In this document: positions 19,723 through 28,171 of the stretch, piece by piece | Position numbering within the stretch: the first letter of the stretch is position 1 | How the letters are laid out: the number at the start of each line of letters is the position of its first letter | Assembly (NCBI GenBank): GCA_018971835.1 | Contig: JAGWZW010000008.1 | Span: forward strand, 1 to 64,000 | Reading direction: 5' to 3' | Origin: Alphaproteobacteria bacterium | Lineage (GTDB): Bacteria; Pseudomonadota; Alphaproteobacteria; Micropepsales; Micropepsaceae | Length of the DNA: 64,000 nucleotides | The notes under the pieces: generated by a model | The model's input: the letters and a program-made list of their open reading frames with translations, nothing else | The model's database searches: none | Told to the model about the DNA's origin: nothing | Position numbers and translations under genes: made by a program

Positions 19723-20199
19723 ATGCGCCGCGCCACATTTTTCTTCGCATCGATTGCCGCAGTGACCGCGGGTTTCGCCCTGCCCGCGATGGCCGGCGCG
19801 ATCAACGTTCCGATCGACCAGGCACGGGTTGTCGCCTTCGAGCGCCCCGTTACGACCGTTTTCGTCGGCAATCCTACGATGGCGGATGTCACCGTGATTG
19901 ATCCTACCCACGTCTTCGTTCTGGGCAAGGCGTTCGGCACCACCAATCTCATTGCGCTCGACGCGCGCGGCAGCGTGCTGATCAACGACGCGCTGAGTGT
20001 CGAAGGCCATGTGGCGAGCACGGTGACCCTCGATCGCGGCTCGGAGCAGTACACCTATGCGTGCGCTTCCGGGCGCTGCGAAGCCGCGCCGCTTCCGGGC
20101 GATGCCCAGGGCACTTATTCGTCGGTTATGGGCGAGAACCAGAATCGGCAGGACATGGGCACCAAGGCCGCCACAGTAGCCAGCGCTACGGCCCAATAA
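19723..20199 (+). CDS. Stand-alone pilus assembly protein N-terminal-domain protein (CpaC N-domain-like)
   Basis: Signal peptide; INVPIDQARVVAFERPVTTVFVGNPTMADVTVIDPTHVFVLGKAFGTTNLIALDARG resembles the secretin N-domain (T2SS/T3SS pilus N). Confidence 0.85.
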   Translation: MRRATFFFASIAAVTAGFALPAMAGAINVPIDQARVVAFERPVTTVFVGNPTMADVTVIDPTHVFVLGKAFGTTNLIALDARGSVLINDALSVEGHVASTVTLDRGSEQYTYACASGRCEAAPLPGDAQGTYSSVMGENQNRQDMGTKAATVASATAQ

Positions 20200-20279
20200 C
20201 GGGCGCGCAAGGCAGCGCTCGATGTCACGGGCCGCCCCTCACTTCGGTTTATAACAGCGGACATACAGCGCCCGGCGCC

Positions 20280-20711
20280 GCGTGGCAGCGGATTGTTCGC
20301 CCGCGCCTGCCGGTACGGCCGCCTGCGGTCACGCAACACCTGCCGCTGGCGCTCGACCGGAATTACGCCAATTCCCTGATAGCACTTCTGCAGAACGGGC
20401 CGGGCCACATCGCCCCCGCCAACATCAAGGGGCTTATAGGCTTTCCGTCGTTTCACACCTCCGAGGCACTACTCATTGCCTGGTATGCGCGTGAATTGAA
20501 GCGGGTTCGATGGGCCGCGCTCGCCATCAACCTGGGCGTCATCGTCTCGACGCCTATCCAGGGCGGCCACCATGTGGTTGATCTTCTCGGCGGCGCGGTG
20601 GTGGCCGCAGCCGCTATCGCGCTGACGGCTCCGGTCATGGCGGCGGCAACAAGGATGCAGGCCCGCGGGCCGCTCCGGCTCGCCGGTGAGCCGGTTCCGG
20701 CGGGCGAATAG
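20280..20711 (+). pseudogene. Truncated PAP2-superfamily phosphatase (C-terminal half only)
   Basis: KGLIGFPSFHTSEALLIAWYA and STPIQGGHHVVDLLGGAVVAAAAI match PAP2 motifs C2/C3; the N-terminal TM helices and C1 motif are absent upstream. The open frame extends back into the preceding gene in another phase, so the 5' boundary is approximate. Confidence 0.65.
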
Positions 20712-20722
20712 CGGACCGCGCG

Positions 20723-22147
20723 CTACTTTGCGACCCGCAGATTGGTGATCTGCTGCCCGATGGTATTGAAGGCGGCCACGATCGCGCCCGATGTCGTCAG
20801 GTCGAAGTATTTCGACGACGACGATGCGCAATACTGCAGCGGCGCCGAGTTGCCGCTGGTGCCGTTGAGATCCACGAACACCGTGTAGATAATGACGCCG
20901 GCAGCCTTGGCGTTATCGCAGGCCAGTTTCTCGCGCGCGTCGATGCTCGACTCATTGGTGGTCCAGCGGTTCTGGGTGTTGAGACCGTCGCTGAGCAGGA
21001 TGATGACCTGCTGGGTGTCCTGTGGCAGCGTGCCCGCGTTCATGGGATCGCCGTCCGTCAGCGTCTGCCAGCCCCAGGCCAGGCCGATGGTCTGGTTGGT
21101 GTTACCGCCCGCATACATATTGTCGATCTCGTTGCCGAGCGCGGTCCAATCGTCGGAAAGCGCCATGAGCTGCAGCGGACAGGAATTGTATTGGTCCGAA
21201 GGAAACAGCGTGGCCGTATTCGTCGGATCCGGGGTGGTGTTCAGCGTGTCGTAATTCTGGGTGCGGTCCATGATGCAGCCGTTCCAGGTGCTGTGCGGCG
21301 GCACGACCGTGGTGACTGTGCAGTTCTGGCGGTTGCTGTAGTTTGTGCCGCCGTAGCTGTAGCTGCCGTCGCTGCCGGAACCGCTGTAACCCCAGTTGTT
21401 GCTGTAATAGCCGTTGCCACCGCTGCCGCCGTTGCAATTCGTATAGGTCTGGTAACTGTTGGCAGCATCCCACGCCGTCCAGTCGATCCAGCTTGCGCTG
21501 TAATTGCTGCTGCCGACATTGACATCGCGATTGAACGGCACAATCGAAACTTTGACATCGCCCGGATTCGCCGAAGCGTTTTGCAACATCGTCAGAAGCT
21601 GGTGCGAGGCGGTCTTGAGCGCACTGATCTTGCTGGTACCGCTTCGATCTGTTTCGGTCATGGAGCCGGTGTTGTCGAGCACCAGGGCCACCCAAAGCTT
21701 GGTGCTGCCCCACACGACCTGGGAAGACGCCGATACCGGCATCGACTTGTAGCCGACAAGATTCATCAGCGTCATCGGCACGTCCACGCTGGTGGAAACC
21801 GTCACCGAGCCGTTGCCCGGCGTCACGGTTACGGCGGCGGGAGTTCCGAAGGATTTGTCGGCGGTGTAATTGGCGTTGAAATAGTCCTGCGCCATCGTCT
21901 GCATCTGCTGGGTGCTAAGTCCGCTGGTAGCGCCCACGGCCAGGCCCGCAGCGTCGAGCGCCTCGCTGAGGCGCGCCCGCACGATCAGCGCCCGCGAAAA
22001 ATCCAGCCCCGCGCCGGCCGCCACCGCAATCGGAACCAGCAGCAGCGCGAAGGTAATCGCGATATTGCCTTTTCTGGCGCGCGCAAACGCGCGCAGAAGC
22101 GCACGAAGTGGACGAATGCCTTGACCAAACGGCATGCCGGCTCTCAC
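20723..22147 (-). CDS. tadG: TadG-like pilus protein with vWA domain
   Basis: N-terminal GNIAITFALLLVPIAVAAGAGLDFSRA (TadE/G-like), vWA MIDAS LVLDNTGSMTE; C-term IVAAFNTIGQQITNLRVAK. Confidence 0.9.
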   Translation of the reverse strand: MRAGMPFGQGIRPLRALLRAFARARKGNIAITFALLLVPIAVAAGAGLDFSRALIVRARLSEALDAAGLAVGATSGLSTQQMQTMAQDYFNANYTADKSFGTPAAVTVTPGNGSVTVSTSVDVPMTLMNLVGYKSMPVSASSQVVWGSTKLWVALVLDNTGSMTETDRSGTSKISALKTASHQLLTMLQNASANPGDVKVSIVPFNRDVNVGSSNYSASWIDWTAWDAANSYQTYTNCNGGSGGNGYYSNNWGYSGSGSDGSYSYGGTNYSNRQNCTVTTVVPPHSTWNGCIMDRTQNYDTLNTTPDPTNTATLFPSDQYNSCPLQLMALSDDWTALGNEIDNMYAGGNTNQTIGLAWGWQTLTDGDPMNAGTLPQDTQQVIILLSDGLNTQNRWTTNESSIDAREKLACDNAKAAGVIIYTVFVDLNGTSGNSAPLQYCASSSSKYFDLTTSGAIVAAFNTIGQQITNLRVAK

Positions 22148-22297
22148 CGATCTGGACTTGCCGGCCCATCATCGCGCCTAAGCAGTGAAAATGGTGTTGC
22201 GTTTCGACATGCTGGTTATCGGCTTCTTACTGCGGCCGGGTAAATGCCGCTTTTGGTAAGCCATTCGTTACGAATTGCTAGACCTGTGGCGGTTTGG

Positions 22298-22312
22298 TTA
22301 ATCCATTCTTCA
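22298..22312. promoter_or_regulatory. Near-consensus CtrA-like site TTAA-N7-TTCA in the tadG/tadE divergent region
   Basis: ttaa tccattc ttca, 7/8 match. Confidence 0.25.
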
Positions 22313-22321
22313 GCATGATCG

Positions 22322-22969
22322 TTGGTTAGCCTTCGCCGTTTCGGGCAAAGGCGCCATCCTCGAAGCGGAGAATTGGCTCAAAGGACGCGTGAGGTGAAGG
22401 CGCATCGCACCTTCGTCAGCAAGTTTGGGCATGCGGGCGGGCGCATGCGCAAAGCTGCGCGTTCCGGTTCGGCTGCGGTCGAATTCGCGCTCATTGCGCC
22501 GGTGTTCTTCCTCTTCGTGTTCGGCATCATCGAAACCGGCGTGCTGTTCTTCGCCGGCGGCGTCCTGCAGAACGCCACCAACGACGTGGCCCGGCTGGTA
22601 CGCACCGGCCAGCTTTCCGGCAAATTGGATGCGGCCACGCTCAAGGCCGACATCTGTGGCGAGATGTCGGGCCTCATCGGTTCCGCGGCGTGCACTGCCA
22701 ACCTTGAGATCGACCTGCGCTCCTACAGCAACTTCTCCGGCGCAAGCTATCCCGCGGTCACCAATGCCGACGGCAGCCTGAATACCGGCGCGATGGCCGT
22801 GGATACCACCGGCGATTGCCAGGTCGTACTGATCCGCGCCTTCTACCCGTGGACGATCCTGACACCGCTGATGCAGCCATTCCTCGCGAACATGCCTAGC
22901 AATCAGCACCTGCTGGCAGCGGCCGCGGCTTTCCGAACCGAGCCCTATGCGGCAGGCGCAACATGCTGA
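22322..22969 (+). CDS. TadE-like pilus assembly protein
   Basis: RSGSAAVEFALIAPVFFLFVFGIIETGVLFFAGGVLQNATNDVARLVRTGQ; true start may be an internal Met. Confidence 0.9.
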   Translation: MVSLRRFGQRRHPRSGELAQRTREVKAHRTFVSKFGHAGGRMRKAARSGSAAVEFALIAPVFFLFVFGIIETGVLFFAGGVLQNATNDVARLVRTGQLSGKLDAATLKADICGEMSGLIGSAACTANLEIDLRSYSNFSGASYPAVTNADGSLNTGAMAVDTTGDCQVVLIRAFYPWTILTPLMQPFLANMPSNQHLLAAAAAFRTEPYAAGATC

Positions 22970-23511
22970 GCCGCTGGCGCACGTTTGCCCGAGACAAGCG
23001 TGGCCTCGCCGCGGTCGAATTCGCATTGATCGCGCCGGTGCTGGTGACGCTGCTGCTGGGCACTGTGGAAGTGTGCGACGCGCTGGCGGTCCACGAAAAG
23101 GTGACGATGCTGGCTTCCACCGGCGCCGATCTGGTGGCGCAGGCCAGCAGCGTCTCCGCCACGGACATGTCCAACATCTTCGCCGCAGACAGCGCCGTGC
23201 TCTTTCCCTACGATGGTTCTACCGCCCAGATCGTGATTTCCAGCATCGTCAGCGATGGCAAGGGCGGCGGAACGGTGGCATGGAGCCAGGCGCAGAACGG
23301 CACGCCCCTGAGCGTCGGCCGCACAATGACCATCCCCACCGGCTTGATGGACCAGTCGCGCTGCCCGGCCAATGCCTGCAGCGTGATCCTGGCGCAGGTG
23401 TCCTATGGCTACAAATCGCCGGTCGGCAAGTTCATCATCGGCACCGTCGCGATGACCGATAGCTTCTACGAGCGCCCGCGCCGTGGCGCGACGGTCAGCT
23501 ACACTGGCTGA
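22963..23511 (+). CDS. TadE/TadF-like pilus assembly protein
   Basis: KRGLAAVEFALIAPVLVTLLLGTVEVCDALAVHEKVTM; overlaps upstream TadE by 7 bp. Confidence 0.9.
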   Translation: MLSRWRTFARDKRGLAAVEFALIAPVLVTLLLGTVEVCDALAVHEKVTMLASTGADLVAQASSVSATDMSNIFAADSAVLFPYDGSTAQIVISSIVSDGKGGGTVAWSQAQNGTPLSVGRTMTIPTGLMDQSRCPANACSVILAQVSYGYKSPVGKFIIGTVAMTDSFYERPRRGATVSYTG

Positions 23512-23517
23512 CGTTTC

Positions 23518-24399
23518 CTATTCCTCGTGGAAGCGGATGAGGCCTTCCTGGGCCACGGACGCGACCAGCGTTCCATCCGCCGCATAGATCAGGCCGCGGT
23601 TGAAGCCGCGCCCGCCGCTCGCCGCCGGGCTGTCCTGCACGTAGAGCAGCCATTCGTCGGCGCGGAACGGGCGGTGAAACCACATGGCGTGGTCGATGCT
23701 CGCCATCTGCATGCGCTTGTCGAACCAGCCGATGCCGTGTGGCAACAGGCAGGTATCGAGCAGTGTCATGTCCGAGGCATAGGCGAGCACGCATTGCTGC
23801 AGGGCGCGGTCGTCCGGCAGCGCACCTGTTGCGCGCACCCAGAACGCCTGATGCGGCGGACGCTTCTGCGGATGCAGGATGTTGCCCTGCTCGACCCGCC
23901 GCAGTTCGATCGGCCTGGGCCGCAGGAAATGCTCGCGGTGTTCCGCAGGCACCTGCCCGGCGATGGCGCGGCGCGCCTCGTCTTCATTCTCCAGCGCATC
24001 GGGCGGCGGCACTTGGGGCGCATCCATCTGATGGGCAAGACCGGGTTCATCAATCTGAAAAGAAACGGACATATGGAAGATTTGCCGGCCGTGCTGAATG
24101 GCTACGACCCGCCGCGAACTGAAGCTCGTGCCGTCGCGGCTACGGTCCACTTCGTACAGGATCGGCACCTTGGGATCGCCCGGGAGCAGGAAATACGCGT
24201 GCAGCGAATGACAGATCCGTTTCTCGACCGTGCGCGTGGCCGCAACCAGCGCCTGCCCCAGAACCTGCCCGCCGAACACGCGCTGGGAGCGGCCCTCGGG
24301 GCTGCGCCCGCGAAAGATGTTGACCTCGATCGGCTCCAGATCGAGCAGAGCGAGCAGTTCCTGAACCGGGTTCGGGTTCGGCGGGATGGTGTTGTTCAT
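23518..24399 (-). CDS. tesB: Acyl-CoA thioesterase II
   Basis: NIFRGRSPEGRSQRVFGGQVLGQALVAA, HSLHAYFLLPGDPKVPILYEVDRSRDGTSFSSRRVVAIQHG. Confidence 0.95.
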   Translation of the reverse strand: MNNTIPPNPNPVQELLALLDLEPIEVNIFRGRSPEGRSQRVFGGQVLGQALVAATRTVEKRICHSLHAYFLLPGDPKVPILYEVDRSRDGTSFSSRRVVAIQHGRQIFHMSVSFQIDEPGLAHQMDAPQVPPPDALENEDEARRAIAGQVPAEHREHFLRPRPIELRRVEQGNILHPQKRPPHQAFWVRATGALPDDRALQQCVLAYASDMTLLDTCLLPHGIGWFDKRMQMASIDHAMWFHRPFRADEWLLYVQDSPAASGGRGFNRGLIYAADGTLVASVAQEGLIRFHEE

Positions 24400-24478
24400 A
24401 CCCTCCAAATAGGCGAGCCACCCCACCGGGCGCAAGGCGCCTCCTCCCTCGACCTCTGAAAGAAGGACACGGCCCGAC

Positions 24479-25696
24479 ATGGCCAACCTGCTTCTTGACC
24501 GCGCCGCGCATACCAAGCCCGCCGCCACCCGGCGCGGGGCGCTGGAGCGGCTTTTCACCTTGATGTTCAAGGGATTTGTCTACAATCAGATCTGGGAAGA
24601 CCCGGACGTAGACATGGAGGCTCTCAGGCTTGGCCCGGGACACCGGATGATCACCATCGCCTCGGGTGGCTGCAACGTCCTCAATTACCTGGCGGCAGGT
24701 CCGGAACGGATCATCGCCATCGATCTCAATCCCAACCATGTGGCGCTGACGCGGCTGAAACTGGCCGCGCTCGAGAACCTGCCCTCCTATGAGGAATTTT
24801 TCTGTTTTTTCGGCCGCGCCAACGACAAGGCCAACAGCCGCGCTTATGATGAATTGCTAAGCTCCAAGCTCGATGCGCAGACCCGCAGCTATTGGGAAAA
24901 GCGCCTGCCGCTGCACGGGCGGCGCATCAACATGTTCGCGCGCAACCTCTACCGCCACGGCCTGCTCGGCCGCTTCATCGGCATCCTTCACACCGTGGCA
25001 CGGCTGCACGGCAAAAAGCTGGATGGCATTGTCGCCGCCCGAACGCCGGAAGAGCAGCGCGCACAGTTCGAACAGCTGATTGCCCCGCTCTTCGATTCAA
25101 AGCCCATTCGCTTCCTGTCCAGATCGCCGGTTTCGCTCTATGCGCTGGGCATTCCGCCAGCGCAGTATGACGAGTTGGTTTCTGCCGGCGATCCGGTAGA
25201 AGTGTTGCGTCAGCGCGTGGAAAAACTGGCCTGCGATTTTCCGGTCAGCAGCAACTATTTCGCCTGGCAGGCCTTCTCCCGCGGCTACGATGTTGAGAAC
25301 CGTGCGGCTGTTCCCGCCTATCTGCGCGAAGAGGTTTATGAGGTCATCCGCGAGCGCACCGGCGCGGTCGAGGTTCATCACGCCTCACTGATCGACTTTC
25401 TGAAGGAACAGCCGGCTCGCTCGCTGCACCGCTACGTCCTGCTCGACGCGCAGGACTGGATGACTCCCGAAATTCTCGCCCAGCTCTGGGCCGAGATCGA
25501 CCGTACCGCAGACAGCCGCGACGCGCGGGTGATCTTCCGCACCGCCGGCCCCGATTCGCCCCTGCCACGGAAACTGCCGGCTGAGCTTCTGGCCCCCTGG
25601 TGCTATGCCGAGGCCGAAAGCCGGGCCTTGCATGCACGCGACCGCTCCTCAATCTATGGCGGTTTCCACATCTATGCCCGCCGGCCGCTGTCATGA
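24479..25696 (+). CDS. btaA: DUF3419 / S-adenosylmethionine:diacylglycerol 3-amino-3-carboxypropyltransferase (BtaA)
   Basis: VYNQIWEDPDVDMEALRLGPGHRMITIASGGCNVLNYLA..IDLNPNHVALTRLKLAAL; immediately followed by a BtaB-like methyltransferase. Confidence 0.9.
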   Translation: MANLLLDRAAHTKPAATRRGALERLFTLMFKGFVYNQIWEDPDVDMEALRLGPGHRMITIASGGCNVLNYLAAGPERIIAIDLNPNHVALTRLKLAALENLPSYEEFFCFFGRANDKANSRAYDELLSSKLDAQTRSYWEKRLPLHGRRINMFARNLYRHGLLGRFIGILHTVARLHGKKLDGIVAARTPEEQRAQFEQLIAPLFDSKPIRFLSRSPVSLYALGIPPAQYDELVSAGDPVEVLRQRVEKLACDFPVSSNYFAWQAFSRGYDVENRAAVPAYLREEVYEVIRERTGAVEVHHASLIDFLKEQPARSLHRYVLLDAQDWMTPEILAQLWAEIDRTADSRDARVIFRTAGPDSPLPRKLPAELLAPWCYAEAESRALHARDRSSIYGGFHIYARRPLS

Positions 25697-25703
25697 GCCG
25701 ATA

Positions 25704-26381
25704 ATGAGTGAGGAAACAGCTCACGCCGCGCTGATGGATCAGGTCTACCGCTATCAGCGCTACATCTACGATCTGACGCGGAAGTACTTTCTTTTCGGGC
25801 GTGACCGGCTGATCCGCGAACTGGACCTTCGCCCCGGCGAAACGGTGGTCGAAATCGGCTGCGGCACCGCGCGCAATTTGATTCGGATGGCGCGGCGCTA
25901 CCCCGAGGCCAGCTTCTATGGACTGGACGCCTCCCAGGAGATGTTGAAGACCGCAGCGCGGAAGATCGCCCGCGCCGGGCTTGCGGGCCGCATCCAGTTG
26001 GTCCACGGCTATGCCGAGGCGCTGACGCCGGCGCTGTTCGCCCGGGAGGCGCCCTTCGACCGGGTCGTCTTCTCGTACAGTTTATCCATGATTCCTGATT
26101 GGCATCAGGCTGTTAAGTCGGCGCTGGCGTCACTTTCGCCGAACGGCCGGCTGCACGCGGTCGATTTCGGCGATCTGGCGGGCCTGCGCTGGCCCTTCGC
26201 AGACCTGTTGCGCGGTTGGTTAAATCTGTTCCACGTCGAACCCCGGACAGAAATCCTTAACACGGTGGAACACAACTTCGCCGCAAATGCTCGCGCAAGC
26301 AATGACTTGTCGATACTCCCGGCTCGTTATGCCTTTGTCTTGAATTGCCGGGCTTGTGATGTTCCGTCACTCTCCAAATGA
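25704..26381 (+). CDS. btaB: Class I SAM methyltransferase, BtaB-like (betaine lipid headgroup N-methyltransferase)
   Basis: MDQVYRYQRYIYDLTRKYFLFGRDRLIRELDLRPGETVVEIGCGTARNL; 7-bp gap after btaA. Confidence 0.88.
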   Translation: MSEETAHAALMDQVYRYQRYIYDLTRKYFLFGRDRLIRELDLRPGETVVEIGCGTARNLIRMARRYPEASFYGLDASQEMLKTAARKIARAGLAGRIQLVHGYAEALTPALFAREAPFDRVVFSYSLSMIPDWHQAVKSALASLSPNGRLHAVDFGDLAGLRWPFADLLRGWLNLFHVEPRTEILNTVEHNFAANARASNDLSILPARYAFVLNCRACDVPSLSK

Positions 26382-26544
26382 TGTTGCATGCGGGTCACAG
26401 TGGGGGGATTCCCGGCCATAACGCTGCACCTTGCCGGGATTACCGCTCCACATTCACAGGCTTTTCCTCTATAGGGAGGACACGCATCCCGGACGCGTCG
26501 GTGGGGGGGTCCCTGCCCGTCGATATTTAGAACGAGGGTAAAAA

Positions 26545-27603
26545 ATGAAGATTCGGATGATCGCCCTAGCGGGCGTTGCGGCCTTGGCCATTGCTGGCCC
26601 GGCGGCCGCAAGTAACGCGACTGGCTGGTATATTGGACTTGGCCTCGGCTGGGACCGTTTGGGAAATGTCAAAGGTTCCCTGGTGCCGACGGGTACCGGC
26701 TATACCGGGGGCACGGCGAAACTCGGTACGGACGACGGTGTCCTGGTTACCGGCGCATTCGGCTATCGGTTCGCGAATCGCGTCCGTCTGGAAGCTGAAT
26801 TCGGATATACGCCCCACAGCATCAAAGAAACGGGCTACAGCGGCCATGTGGACATTACGTCCGCGATGCTCAACGCGGCCTATGATTTCCCGCTCACCGA
26901 CAAATGGGACTTCACTCTCGGTGGCGGCGTCGGGGTAGGCAGTGCTGATGCCGAGGCCAAAGGGCCGGTCTACACCTATCTGACCGGCACGCATAACGGG
27001 CTGATGTATCAGTTGATGGCCGGCTTCAACTATTCGATCCAGGACAACGTCGATCTCTATATCAATGCCCGGTATCGCGAAGCGTCGATCGACCATAACT
27101 TTGGCACGAGCTATACGCTTTATCATGCCCGTCTTGGCGACCTCAGCGAAGAAGCGGTCATGGTCGGCGTGCGGTGGTACGTGAATGCCGCGCCGCCGCC
27201 CCCGCCGCCTCCTCCGCCGCCCCCGCCGCCCCCGCCGCCCCCGCCGCCGCCCCCGCCGGTGACGACGTACATCGTCTTCTTCGACTTCAACAAGTCGAAC
27301 CTGACGGAAGAGGCGCAGAAGGTGATCGCCGAAGCGGTGTCGACGGCCAAGTCGCATGGCTTCGTGAAGGTTCTGGTCACCGGTCATACCGACACGGTCG
27401 GCTCGCACCGTTACAATCAGGCGCTGTCTGAGCGTCGCGCCGACGCCGTGAAGGACGAAATGGTCCGCGAGGGCATGGACGCCTCGGGGATCACCACGGT
27501 CGGCAAGAGCTACGACGACCCGATGGTGCCCACGGGCAAGGGCGTGCGCGAGCCGAAGAATCGCCGCGCCGTCATCGAGCTCGGCGGCGGCAGCGGCAGC
27601 TGA
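26545..27603 (+). CDS. OmpA family outer membrane protein (beta-barrel + Pro linker + OmpA C-terminal domain)
   Basis: Signal peptide, N-terminal barrel (GWYIGLGLGWDR...), 22 consecutive Pro, then YIVFFDFNKSNLTEEAQKVI...VTGHTDTVGSHRYNQALSERRADAV. Confidence 0.95.
   Translation: MKIRMIALAGVAALAIAGPAAASNATGWYIGLGLGWDRLGNVKGSLVPTGTGYTGGTAKLGTDDGVLVTGAFGYRFANRVRLEAEFGYTPHSIKETGYSGHVDITSAMLNAAYDFPLTDKWDFTLGGGVGVGSADAEAKGPVYTYLTGTHNGLMYQLMAGFNYSIQDNVDLYINARYREASIDHNFGTSYTLYHARLGDLSEEAVMVGVRWYVNAAPPPPPPPPPPPPPPPPPPPPPPVTTYIVFFDFNKSNLTEEAQKVIAEAVSTAKSHGFVKVLVTGHTDTVGSHRYNQALSERRADAVKDEMVREGMDASGITTVGKSYDDPMVPTGKGVREPKNRRAVIELGGGSGS
27193..27258 (+). repeat. In-frame polyproline-encoding CCG/CCC/CCT tract (22 codons)
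   Basis: Read directly from the sequence in the ompA-family frame. Confidence 0.9.
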
Positions 27604-27627
27604 TCCGCATAGCCGGACTTTCCACGG

Positions 27628-27654
27628 AAAGGGCGGGCTTCGGCCCGCCCTTTT
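27628..27654 (+). terminator. Rho-independent terminator after ompA-family gene
   Basis: aaagggcgggc-ttcg-gcccgccctttt, GC stem with UUCG-type loop and T-run. Confidence 0.92.
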
Positions 27655-27797
27655 CTTTTGCGCACTATTTCCAGCGCGCAGCCATTCGGCATGGCGGCCA
27701 TGCGCTTTTTTCAGCGCTGCGTAACACTGTCACTGGCGGTACGGCTTCCTATCTCCTCGTCATCGGCACTGATGCCGGACCACAGAAGGAGGAACGG

Positions 27798-28091
27798 ATG
27801 CACATTCGAAAAGACCTCACCGCCGCGATTGTCGTTTCGGCCGCTGTCGCGATGACGGCGTTATCGGCCAATGCTGCCGATGCCAACGCTAACAGCTGCC
27901 TGACGGCTGCCAAACAGGTGCGAACCGCACTCGATGCCAACAAGACCTCGCCGAATTACGACGCGGCAATGTCTCATCGCAACAATGGACTGCTGGCCTG
28001 CAACAGCGGCTTTTACAAGATGGGCGTCGCACATTACGATGCGGCGCTGAAGCTGCTCCACGCCGATACCCAGGCAGACGCCAGCAAGTGA
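27798..28091 (+). CDS. Small secreted hypothetical protein
   Basis: Signal peptide ending ALSANA/AD; mature ~70 aa with two Cys and a GFYKMGVAHYDAALKLL helix. Confidence 0.7.
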   Translation: MHIRKDLTAAIVVSAAVAMTALSANAADANANSCLTAAKQVRTALDANKTSPNYDAAMSHRNNGLLACNSGFYKMGVAHYDAALKLLHADTQADASK

Positions 28092-28140
28092 TCTACGCGT
28101 CCTGAGCAGAAAGGCTGCGCCACCGGCGAAAAGATTCACC

Positions 28141-28171
28141 CCCACACGCCCGGCTCCATCGGGCGTGTGGG
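28141..28171. terminator. Perfect 12-bp hairpin downstream of small secreted protein gene
   Basis: cccacacgcccg-gctccat-cgggcgtgtggg; weak T-tract, so function uncertain. Confidence 0.5.

Noticed and set aside
22148-22321. Possible phage or IS boundary near tadG/tadE
   Set aside because: No transposase, integrase, terminal repeats or target duplication visible.
24400-24478. Pho box before btaA
   Set aside because: No CTGTCAT-like direct repeats could be found in this short gap.
27193-27258. Microsatellite or CRISPR-like repeat
   Set aside because: It is an in-frame proline linker inside a clear OmpA-family gene; no spacers.
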